Position numbers and translations under genes: made by a program. Below, one piece after another: positions 1 to 5,867 of a DNA stretch of 14,090 bases. How positions within the stretch are numbered: position 1 is the first letter of the stretch; every line of letters begins with the position of its first letter. The notes below the pieces were generated by a model that had not been told where the DNA came from, did no database searches, and saw only the letters and a program-made list of their open reading frames with translations. The stretch is from Acanthamoeba sp. SK_2022b (taxonomy: Eukaryota > Discosea > Longamoebia > Acanthamoebidae): the NCBI GenBank assembly GCA_027943245.1, contig JANDJZ010000754.1, positions 1 through 14,090 on the forward strand, in the 5' to 3' direction.

Positions 1-1
1 C

Positions 2-145
2 CTCATCGTGCCGAACCACAATTTCAAGCCGGATGGCTCACCCCGCGAGAAGCCGTACCCGATCGTCGCCCGCCGGCTCGGCGCCTTCTTCGGCAATCCA
101 AGGCGCGAGATCGACGTGGTGAGCCTGCACGTCTTCGGCTACTGA
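2..145 (+). CDS. C-terminal end of an unidentified protein (5'-truncated by window)
   Basis: An open frame runs from base 2 to a TGA at 143-145 and gives 47 residues, beginning LIVPNHNFKPDG and ending VVSLHVFGY. I do not recognise the family. The tail has no transmembrane stretch and mixes basic residues (KPDGSPREKPYP, NPRREID) with a hydrophobic end. Its codon use is slightly less GC-extreme than that of its neighbours (AAT, CCA and AGG occur close together), but the stretch is too short to argue for transfer. It converges on the FAD-linked oxidase gene that follows on the opposite strand. The frame is supported only by being open to the window edge and by the ordinary spacing to the next gene, so confidence is moderate. 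Confidence 0.5.
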   Translation, partial: LIVPNHNFKPDGSPREKPYPIVARRLGAFFGNPRREIDVVSLHVFGY

Positions 146-184
146 CGCCGGCGGTTCGGGCCGCGCGGACGACGCCTCCGAGAA

Positions 185-202
185 GCCGGCGACGGAGCCG
201 GC
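185..202. terminator. Short GC-rich hairpin between two convergent genes
   Basis: GCCGGC at 185-190 and GCCGGC at 197-202 can pair around a 6-nt loop. The hairpin sits in the 81-bp gap between the stop codons of the upstream plus-strand gene and the minus-strand oxidase, where a bidirectional terminator is expected. The stem is only 6 bp and has no T tract, so the call is weak. Confidence 0.3.
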
Positions 203-226
203 CCTCTTCACGAGAGTCGGAGAGGC

Positions 227-1816
227 TCAGACCGGCAGGAGGACACCGGGGTTGAGGATGCCGGCCGGGTCGAGCGCGTCCTTGGTGGCGCGGAGCGCGG
301 TGGCGAAGACGTCCGGGCGCTGCTGGTCGTACCAGGGGCGGTGGTCCCGGCCCACGGCGTGGTGGTGGGTGATGGTGCCGCCGTGGTCGACGATCGCCTG
401 CGAGACGGCCGCCTTGATCTCGTCCCACTGTGCGACGAGCGAGCCCCAGCGTCCAGGGGCGTAGATGCCGTAGTAGGGCGCGGGGCCGTCCGGGTAGACG
501 TGCGTGAACCGGCACGTCACCACCCCGGCACCGTTGCAGACGTCGTTCAACGCTTCCTGCGCCGCGGACGTCACCGCGGCGTGCAGACCGTCGAAGCGGT
601 CCCAGGTGCAGGCGGTCTCGAACGTCTCGGCGATGAGGGACCGGCGGACGAGGGCGTCGCGCTGGTAGGGCATCCGGATGAACGACGACCGCCACGCGGC
701 CGAGGAGTCGTCGGGCGCCGGGTCGTCGTCACGGCGGCGGATGCCACCCACCGTGCCCGCGTGGTCACGCACGATCTCCAGGGCCCGGTCCAGTCGGGCG
801 TCGACGGGATGGTCGGCCGACTCGAACGCCACGATGAGCACGCCCCCGCCCGCTGCCGTGCCGGCGTTGATGAGCGCCTCGGCCGGGTCGAGCAACCGGC
901 AGTTGGACGGGTGCAGGCCCGCCTGCGCGATCGTGCGGGTCGCGGCGACCGCCGACGCCCAGTCCTCGAACGTCACCGTCGCGGTCGCCCCGTGGACGGG
1001 ACGGTCCTGCAGCCGCATCCAGGCCTCGGTGATCACCCCGAGGACGCCCTCCGAACCGAGCAGCATCCGGTCCGGCGACGGGCCGGCGCCCGAGCCGGGC
1101 AGGCGGCGCGACTCCAGGACGCCGACCGGCGTGACCGCGCGGATCGACTCGGTCAGGTCGTCGATGTGGGTGTAGAGCGTGGCGAAGTGACCGCCGGCCC
1201 GGGTCGCGAGCCATCCGCCCAGGGTGGAGAACTCGAACGACTGCGGGAAGTGGCGCAGCGTCAGGCCCGTCGGCCGCAGCTGGTCCTCGAGTGCGGGACC
1301 GAGCACCCCAGCCTGGATCCGAGCGGCCCGGCTCACCGGATCCACCTCCAGGACGCGGTCGAGCCGGCCCAGGTCGATGCTCACGGACGGGGCGTCGGTC
1401 CGGGGCTCGACGCCACCGACGACCGTCGTCCCACCGCCGAACGGGATCGCCGCCACGCCGGCTCGAGTGCAGAAGTCGAGGACGTCGACGACGTCCTGCT
1501 CGTCGGCCGGGCGTGCGACCAGGTCGGGCACGTGGCTCACGTCGCCGGCCAGGTTGCGGGCGACGTCCCGGAACGCCTTGCCGCGGGCATGGGCGAGCCG
1601 GTCCTCGACCTTGTCCGAGACCAGGTGCGACAGGCTGTCCGGCACCTTCACGCGGGGCGCGGCCACCCCGAGCGAGCCCGGCGCGGGCGGCGCATGGTCG
1701 GTGAAGTCGTGGTCTGGCAGGAGCATCGAGACGCGGGACACGAGCTCCTCGGCCTCCGCTCCGGCCACCGCGGCGTCCTGCGTGCCCCAGCCCCACCACG
1801 ATCGCCGTGGACTCAT
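227..1816 (-). CDS. FAD-binding oxidase, alkyldihydroxyacetonephosphate-synthase-like
   Basis: A 529-residue flavoprotein of the vanillyl-alcohol-oxidase superfamily, closest in motif pattern to AGPS-type FAD-linked oxidases. The FAD-binding (PCMH) domain covers about residues 95-270. It has PFGGGTTVVGG at 125-135, STLGGWLATRAGGH at 197-210 and LGSEGVLGVITEA at 253-265. The C-terminal substrate domain carries MPYQRD at 382-387, the triple histidine of ITHHHAVGRDHRPWY at 482-496, and the family ending ALDPAGILNPG at 514-524. The HHH cluster and the PYxRD arginine correspond to active-site positions in eukaryotic AGPS. There is no signal peptide or membrane segment, so it is probably cytosolic. 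Ether-lipid synthesis is not established for such bacteria and no acyltransferase lies beside it, so the substrate is unknown; a hydroxy-acid or alcohol dehydrogenase role is equally possible. A GTG at 1838-1840 would add eight residues, but GAGGAGG lies 6 nt before the ATG at 1816, which I chose. Confidence 0.85.
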   Translation of the reverse strand: MSPRRSWWGWGTQDAAVAGAEAEELVSRVSMLLPDHDFTDHAPPAPGSLGVAAPRVKVPDSLSHLVSDKVEDRLAHARGKAFRDVARNLAGDVSHVPDLVARPADEQDVVDVLDFCTRAGVAAIPFGGGTTVVGGVEPRTDAPSVSIDLGRLDRVLEVDPVSRAARIQAGVLGPALEDQLRPTGLTLRHFPQSFEFSTLGGWLATRAGGHFATLYTHIDDLTESIRAVTPVGVLESRRLPGSGAGPSPDRMLLGSEGVLGVITEAWMRLQDRPVHGATATVTFEDWASAVAATRTIAQAGLHPSNCRLLDPAEALINAGTAAGGGVLIVAFESADHPVDARLDRALEIVRDHAGTVGGIRRRDDDPAPDDSSAAWRSSFIRMPYQRDALVRRSLIAETFETACTWDRFDGLHAAVTSAAQEALNDVCNGAGVVTCRFTHVYPDGPAPYYGIYAPGRWGSLVAQWDEIKAAVSQAIVDHGGTITHHHAVGRDHRPWYDQQRPDVFATALRATKDALDPAGILNPGVLLPV

Positions 1817-1822
1817 GCCCGA

Positions 1823-1829
1823 CCTCCTC
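1823..1829 (-). promoter_or_regulatory. Ribosome binding site deciding the start of the FAD oxidase
   Basis: The minus strand reads GAGGAGG six bases before the ATG at 1814-1816. The alternative in-frame GTG at 1838-1840 lies upstream of this Shine-Dalgarno sequence and has none of its own, so the ATG is preferred. Confidence 0.7.
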
Positions 1830-1857
1830 GCGGGCGGCACGGTGCCGACCGCGCGTC

Positions 1858-1863
1858 AGGCTA
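1858..1863 (-). promoter_or_regulatory. Probable -10 element (TAGCCT) of the FAD oxidase gene
   Basis: The minus strand reads TTAGCCT, a common actinobacterial -10 form (TAnnnT). Transcription starting about 7 nt downstream would give a leader of roughly 35 nt holding the GAGGAGG site. No convincing -35 is visible. Upstream, at 1886-1901, three GTCAC copies lie close together on the plus strand and could be a factor-binding repeat. Confidence 0.5.
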
Positions 1864-1901
1864 ATGGACGCCGGTCCCGCCCAGGGTCACCGTCACGTCA
1901 C

Positions 1902-1925
1902 GGCCTCGCGAACTCCAGCGAGGCC
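1902..1925. other. Perfect 8-bp inverted repeat between nrdJ and the oxidase promoter
   Basis: GGCCTCGC at 1902-1909 pairs with GCGAGGCC at 1918-1925 around an 8-nt loop. On the minus strand it lies downstream of the larger nrdJ hairpin and upstream of the oxidase -10 box. It may be a backup terminator or an operator; the sequence does not decide. Confidence 0.4.
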
Positions 1926-1961
1926 TGACTCGACGGCGATCCCTCGCCGACCGAAGACGAA

Positions 1962-1993
1962 GGAGGGGCCGCCGGTGACCCGGCAGCCCCTCC
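1962..1993 (-). terminator. Transcription terminator hairpin downstream of nrdJ
   Basis: Arms 1962-1975 and 1980-1993 pair over 14 positions with one mismatch around the 4-nt loop TGAC. The hairpin lies 56 nt after the nrdJ stop codon. In the direction of nrdJ transcription it is followed by a pyrimidine-rich run (CCTTCGTCTTCGG) rather than a pure T tract, as is common in high-GC bacteria. Confidence 0.75.
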
Positions 1994-2049
1994 CCCTGAG
2001 CTCAACGCACGCTGTCGTCAGCGCCGCTGAGCCTCACCGTCGATGCGAC

Positions 2050-4929
2050 TCAGCTGCAGCCGCTGGTCGAGCCGCAGCCCTCGCAGACGTGGCACGAGCC
2101 GGCCGGACGCATCTTGGTGCCGCAAGTCATGCACAGCGGGCTGTCGACCGCCGCGCCGGTGATGACCTCGAGCAGCTCCGCGGACGTGTGGGCCTGCGCC
2201 GGAGCCGCCTTGGCGGTCTCGGCGACGACCTCGGCGGGCGTCTCCGGAGCCTCGGCCTTCTCCTCGACCCGGGCGCCCTTCTCGGTCGGCGCGGACTCGA
2301 CGAGCTCGGCGGCCGTCGTGCCGTTGCTGACCGGCTGGTGCGAGCCGGTGTCCAGGTAGCGCTGACGCTCCGCGGCCGAGTGGATGCCCAGGGCCGAACG
2401 CGTGTCGAAGTCCAGGTAGTCGAGCGCCAGGCGGCGGAAGACGTAGTCCATGATCGACTGCGCCATGCGCACGTCCGAGTCGTCGGTCAGGCCGGCGGGC
2501 TCGAACTTGAGGTTCGTGAACTTCTGGACGTAGGTCTCCAGCGGCACGCCGTACTGCAGGCCGATCGAGACCGCGATCGAGAAGGCGTCCATCACGCCGG
2601 CCAGGGTCGAGCCCTGCTTGCCCAGCTTGAGGAACAGCTCGCCGAGCTCGCCGTTCTCGTGCGCGCCCGAGGTCATGTAGCCCTCGGCGCCGCCGACGCT
2701 GAAGCTCGTCGTGATCGACGCGCGCGACTTGGGCAGGCGACGACGGATCGGCTTCTCGACGACGACCGTCTTGACCTCGGTCTTCTCGGCGGGCGCCTCG
2801 GCCTTCTTGGCCTTGGCGTCGCTCAGCGGCTGGCCGACCTTGCAGTTGTCGCGGTAGACCGCGAGCGCCTTGAGGCCGAGCTTCCAGCCCTGGAAGTAGA
2901 CGTCGGCGATCTCCTCGACCGTCGAGGTCTCGGGCATGTTGACCGTCTTGGAGATGGCGCCCGACAGGAACGGCTGGGTCGCGGCCATCATGCGGACGTG
3001 GCCCATGGGCTTGATCGCGCGCTCGCCGACGGCGCAGTCGAAGACCTCGTAGTGCTCAGTCTTGAGGCCGGGGGCGTCGATGACGTGGCCGTGCTCGGAG
3101 ATGTACTCGACGATCGCCTCGATCGTCTCGTTCGTGTAGCCGAGCTTCTTCAGCGCCGCCGGGACGGTCTGGTTGACGACCTGCATGGAGCCGCCGCCGA
3201 CCAGCTTCTTGAACTTGACCAGCGAGAAGTCCGGCTCGATGCCGGTCGTGTCGCAGTCCATCATGAAGCCGATGGTGCCGGTCGGCGCGAGCACCGACGC
3301 CTGGCTGTTGCGCCAGCCGGCCTTCTCACCGATCTTCAGGTTCTCGGCCCACTGCTTGGTGGCCTCGCGGTGCACGGCGATGTCCATCGCGTGCATCGTG
3401 CGGACGTCGTCGTTGGCCGCGAGGTGCTTGCGCATGACGCGGGTGTGGCCGTCCTTGTTCTGCGCGTAGCCGTCGTACGGGCCGACGACGCCGGCCAGCT
3501 CGGCCGAGCGGCGGTAGGACGTGCCGGTCATCAGCGACGTGATCGACGCGGCCAGCGCGCGGCCGCCGTCGGAGTCGTACGCCAGGCCCGAGGCCATGAG
3601 CAGCGCGCCCAGGTTGGCGTAGCCGATGCCCAGCTGGCGGAAGGCCTTGGTGGTCTCGCCGATCGCCTCGGTCGGGAAGTCGGCGAAGCAGATGGAGATG
3701 TCCATCGCGGTGATGATCAGCTCGACGCTCTTGACGAAGCGCTCGACCGCGAAGCTGCCGTCGTCCTCGAGGAACTTGAGCAGGTTGAGGCTGGCCAGGT
3801 TGCAGCTGGAGTTGTCCAGGTGCATGTACTCCGAGCACGGGTTGGACGCGGTGATGCGGCCGGCCTCGGGCGTGGTGTGCCAGTCGTTGATGGTCGAGTC
3901 GTACTGGATGCCGGGGTCGGCGCAGGCCCAGGCGGCCTTGGCGATCTTGCCCCACAGGTCGCGGGCGTCGATGCTCTCGATGACCTCGCCGGTGGTGCGG
4001 GCGCGCAGGCCGAAGTCGGTGCCCTCCTCGACCGCGCGCATGAACTCGTCGTTCACGCGGACCGAGTTGTTGGCGTTCTGGTACTGGACCGAGGTGATGT
4101 CCGAACCACCGAGGTCCATGTCGAAGCCGGCGTCGCGCAGGACGCGGATCTTCTCCTCCTCGCGCTCCTTGGTCTCGACGAACTCCTCGATGTCGGGGTG
4201 GTCGACGTCCAGGACGACCATCTTGGCCGCACGACGCGTGGCGCCGCCGGACTTGATGGTGCCGGCCGACGCGTCCGCACCGCGCATGAACGAGACCGGG
4301 CCGGAGGCGGTGCCGCCCGAGGAGCGCAGCAGCTCCTTGGACGAGCGGATGCGCGAGAGGTTGAGGCCGGCACCGGAGCCGCCCTTGAAGATCAGGCCCT
4401 CCTCGCGGTACCAGTTCAGGATCGAGTCCATCGAGTCGTCGACGGCCAGGATGAAGCAGGCGCTGACCTGCTGCGGGCTCGAGGTGCCCACGTTGAACCA
4501 CACCGGGCTGTTGAAGCTGAACACCTGGTGGAGCAGCATGTGCGTCAGCTCGTGCTCGAAGACCTCGGCGTCCTCGTCGGAGGCGAAGTAGCCGTGGTCC
4601 TTGCCGGCCTTGACGTAGGTCAGCACGACGCGGTCGAGCAGCTGCTTGAGGCTGGACTCGCGCTCGGGCGAGCCGACGGCGCCGCGGAAGTACTTGGTGG
4701 TGACGATCGTGGAGGCGTTGAGGCTCCAGAAGTCGGGGAACTCCACGCCACGCTGCTCGAAGACGTTCTCGCCGGTCTTCCAGTTGGTCTGGACGACGTC
4801 GCGACGCTCCCACGTGACGGCGTCGTACGGGTGCACGCCCTCGGTGGTGTAGACGCGCTCGATGGTCAGGCCCTTGGCCTTCCCCTTGGCGCGGCGGGGG
4901 CCGGTCTGGCCGCTGACGGTCTCCGTCAT
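2050..4929 (-). CDS. nrdJ: Vitamin B12-dependent (class II) ribonucleoside-diphosphate reductase
   Basis: A 959-residue adenosylcobalamin-dependent ribonucleotide reductase, which makes deoxyribonucleotides in the cytosol with or without oxygen. The catalytic barrel is intact. FNSPVWFNVG lies at 139-148, and SACF at 156-159 carries redox Cys158. NPCSEYMHLDNSSCNLASLN at 363-382 carries radical Cys365, Glu367 and partner Cys376. The substrate loop APTGTIGFMMDCDTTG lies at 548-563. An Ala/Glu-rich linker at about 865-920 leads to a cysteine-rich tail (C933/C936, C946/C949, C952, C958). This tail looks like a zinc ribbon with terminal thiols that could pass electrons from thioredoxin. I see no ATP-cone at the N terminus. 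The length is normal for the long actinobacterial NrdJ form. The ATG at 4927-4929 has GAGGAG 7 nt upstream. The gene lies 69 bp behind nrdR and is probably co-transcribed with it. Confidence 0.96.
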   Translation of the reverse strand: MTETVSGQTGPRRAKGKAKGLTIERVYTTEGVHPYDAVTWERRDVVQTNWKTGENVFEQRGVEFPDFWSLNASTIVTTKYFRGAVGSPERESSLKQLLDRVVLTYVKAGKDHGYFASDEDAEVFEHELTHMLLHQVFSFNSPVWFNVGTSSPQQVSACFILAVDDSMDSILNWYREEGLIFKGGSGAGLNLSRIRSSKELLRSSGGTASGPVSFMRGADASAGTIKSGGATRRAAKMVVLDVDHPDIEEFVETKEREEEKIRVLRDAGFDMDLGGSDITSVQYQNANNSVRVNDEFMRAVEEGTDFGLRARTTGEVIESIDARDLWGKIAKAAWACADPGIQYDSTINDWHTTPEAGRITASNPCSEYMHLDNSSCNLASLNLLKFLEDDGSFAVERFVKSVELIITAMDISICFADFPTEAIGETTKAFRQLGIGYANLGALLMASGLAYDSDGGRALAASITSLMTGTSYRRSAELAGVVGPYDGYAQNKDGHTRVMRKHLAANDDVRTMHAMDIAVHREATKQWAENLKIGEKAGWRNSQASVLAPTGTIGFMMDCDTTGIEPDFSLVKFKKLVGGGSMQVVNQTVPAALKKLGYTNETIEAIVEYISEHGHVIDAPGLKTEHYEVFDCAVGERAIKPMGHVRMMAATQPFLSGAISKTVNMPETSTVEEIADVYFQGWKLGLKALAVYRDNCKVGQPLSDAKAKKAEAPAEKTEVKTVVVEKPIRRRLPKSRASITTSFSVGGAEGYMTSGAHENGELGELFLKLGKQGSTLAGVMDAFSIAVSIGLQYGVPLETYVQKFTNLKFEPAGLTDDSDVRMAQSIMDYVFRRLALDYLDFDTRSALGIHSAAERQRYLDTGSHQPVSNGTTAAELVESAPTEKGARVEEKAEAPETPAEVVAETAKAAPAQAHTSAELLEVITGAAVDSPLCMTCGTKMRPAGSCHVCEGCGSTSGCS

Positions 4930-4998
4930 GGAGTGCTCCTCGTGTGCTGCGGTGCGGTGGGTGGGGGTGGTGCTAGGTGGTCAGGTGGCCCGACAGGT

Positions 4999-5508
4999 TC
5001 AACAACCTGCGGGGCCGGGAGATTTCGCGTTCGACCCGGCGGTCTCGGCGAGCTCGCCGTCGGCCGACGCGGCCATGAGGCTGGCGATCTCGGCCGCGAA
5101 GTCGTCCGCGGAGTCGAAGGCCTTGTAGACGCTGGCGAAGCGCAGGTACGCGACCTCGTCGAGCGCCTTGAGCGGCTCGAGGACGGCCAGGCCGACCTCG
5201 TGGGCGGGCACCTCGGCGCAGCCGGACGCCCGCAGGGTCTGCTCGACCTGCTGGCCGAGCCGGGCCAGGTCGTCGGCCGAGACCGGACGTCCCTTGCAGG
5301 CCTTCGCGACGCCCGCGACGGCCTTCTCGCGCACGAACGGCTCGGTCGCGCCCGAGCGCTTCACGACCATGAGCTGCATCTGCTCGATGGTGGTGAAGCG
5401 CTTCTCGCACGCCGCGCAGGTGCGGCGACGCCGGATGGACGCGCCCTCGTCGGCGATGCGGCTGTCGAGCACCTTGGTGTCGCTGTGCTGGCAGAACGGG
5501 CAGTGCAC
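4999..5508 (-). CDS. nrdR: Transcriptional repressor NrdR of ribonucleotide reductase genes
   Basis: A 169-residue NrdR. It has an N-terminal zinc ribbon (MHCPFC with C3/C6, and TCAAC with C31/C34), a basic DNA-binding segment SIRRRRT at 24-30, and an ATP-cone domain over about residues 46-136. The ATP-cone contains [15 protein letters not shown], followed by [13 protein letters not shown] near its end. The family binds ATP or dATP through the cone and represses reductase genes when dATP is high. The start is a GTG at 5506-5508, with AAGGAG 8 nt upstream. An extra tail of about 30 residues after the cone, ending in Cys, is rich in Ala and Ser and looks unstructured. As first gene of the nrdR-nrdJ operon, with two NrdR-box-like sites upstream, it most likely controls itself as well as nrdJ. 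Confidence 0.96.
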   Translation of the reverse strand: MHCPFCQHSDTKVLDSRIADEGASIRRRRTCAACEKRFTTIEQMQLMVVKRSGATEPFVREKAVAGVAKACKGRPVSADDLARLGQQVEQTLRASGCAEVPAHEVGLAVLEPLKALDEVAYLRFASVYKAFDSADDFAAEIASLMAASADGELAETAGSNAKSPGPAGC

Positions 5509-5601
5509 GAGCGGGCTCCTTCGGTGTCGTCGTCGATGTGGACGAAGCTGTGCGTCCCGCTGTGGAACACGGCGCTTCCTGTGGGTGGATCGACCACTTC
5601 T

Positions 5602-5617
5602 GTGGAACTAGATGTGG
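5602..5617 (-). promoter_or_regulatory. NrdR-box-like site 1 (nrdR-proximal)
   Basis: The minus strand reads CCACATCTAGTTCCAC, an imperfect 16-bp dyad centred on CTAG. It shares the plus-strand core ACTAGATGT with a second site 31 bp away. NrdR boxes are known to occur as tandem pairs about three helical turns apart upstream of nrd operons. The match to the general AT-rich consensus is only partial, so the call rests on pairing, spacing and the nrdR-nrdJ context. Confidence 0.65.
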
Positions 5618-5632
5618 AGAACTACACCCGTG

Positions 5633-5648
5633 TAACTACTAGATGTAG
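5633..5648 (-). promoter_or_regulatory. NrdR-box-like site 2 (nrdR-distal)
   Basis: The minus strand reads CTACATCTAGTAGTTA, with the same plus-strand core ACTAGATGT (5638-5646) as site 1 (5607-5615). The centre-to-centre distance is exactly 31 bp, so both would lie on one face of the helix for cooperative binding of NrdR oligomers. The nrdR promoter probably overlaps this pair, but I cannot place its -10 and -35 with confidence. Confidence 0.65.
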
Positions 5649-5828
5649 GGGAACCGTACGCCTTCGTCCCGGCCCGTGCAAGCACCTTCGCAGGACCCAC
5701 CGACATCGGTCGCCGGCCGGTCCGCGACACGCCGGGAACGGCGGGCCGCAGGCGTCCCGGTGGTGCCCCACGCCACACCCGGTTCCACCGGAACGCCGCG
5801 AACGACCGCGCGGACGGACCGGGTCGCT

Positions 5829-5834
5829 TAGCCT
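5829..5834 (+). promoter_or_regulatory. -10 element (TAGCCT) before the c-di-GMP gene
   Basis: TAGCCT lies 6 nt before an ATG at 5841, which places the expected transcription start at or next to that A. This is the geometry of actinobacterial leaderless promoters. No clear -35 is visible 16-18 bp upstream. The same spacing pattern recurs before the dps gene in this window. Confidence 0.55.
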
Positions 5835-5840
5835 GTGCGC

Positions 5841-5867
5841 ATGTCCTGGGGAGGGGGGATCCGATGA
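5841..5867 (+). CDS. 8-codon leaderless mini-ORF coupled to the c-di-GMP gene
   Basis: ATG at 5841 opens a frame of eight codons (MSWGGGIR) that stops with TGA at 5865-5867. The stop overlaps the ATG of the big gene (5864-5866) in an ATGA arrangement. The mini-ORF itself contains GGGGAGGGGGG, the apparent Shine-Dalgarno sequence of the downstream start. If the transcript begins at the 5' ATG, as the -10 spacing suggests, ribosomes would translate the short peptide first and could reinitiate on the main gene. The peptide may have no function of its own. It could also be chance, because short open frames are cheap. Confidence 0.4.
   Translation: MSWGGGIR

Larger units (their letters stand above)
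5509..5863. other. Divergent intergenic region between nrdR and the c-di-GMP gene
   Basis: These 355 bp hold no convincing long gene. The nrdR-proximal part (5581-5650) is locally AT-richer and carries two NrdR-box-like sites with a TACAC-CC-GTGTA inverted repeat between them at 5623-5634. The middle part (5660-5820) is very GC-rich, with two small dyads: CGCCG-GGAA-CGGCG at 5730-5743 and GTTCC-ACC-GGAAC, ending at 5794. I can give neither a function. The last 35 bp hold a -10 box and an 8-codon mini-ORF in front of the c-di-GMP gene. Short open frames crossing this region on the minus strand look like GC-frame shadows. Confidence 0.6.

Noticed and set aside
341..1864. Plus-strand open frame of 507 codons opposite the FAD oxidase
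   Set aside because: The oxidase has the FAD-binding and HHH motifs. The antisense product is Arg/Gly/Val-rich with no recognisable domain.
4930..4998. Cobalamin riboswitch in front of nrdJ
   Set aside because: The nrdR-nrdJ gap is only 69 bp, far too short for a B12 aptamer, and no B12-box-like sequence is visible. A B12 riboswitch would be expected on an alternative B12-independent reductase, not on the B12-dependent one.
5559..5610. CTGTGGAAC repeats resembling DnaA boxes
   Set aside because: CTGTGGAAC occurs twice about 40 bp apart, but neither copy fits the TTGTCCACA-type actinobacterial box at the key positions, and there is no cluster or replication gene nearby.
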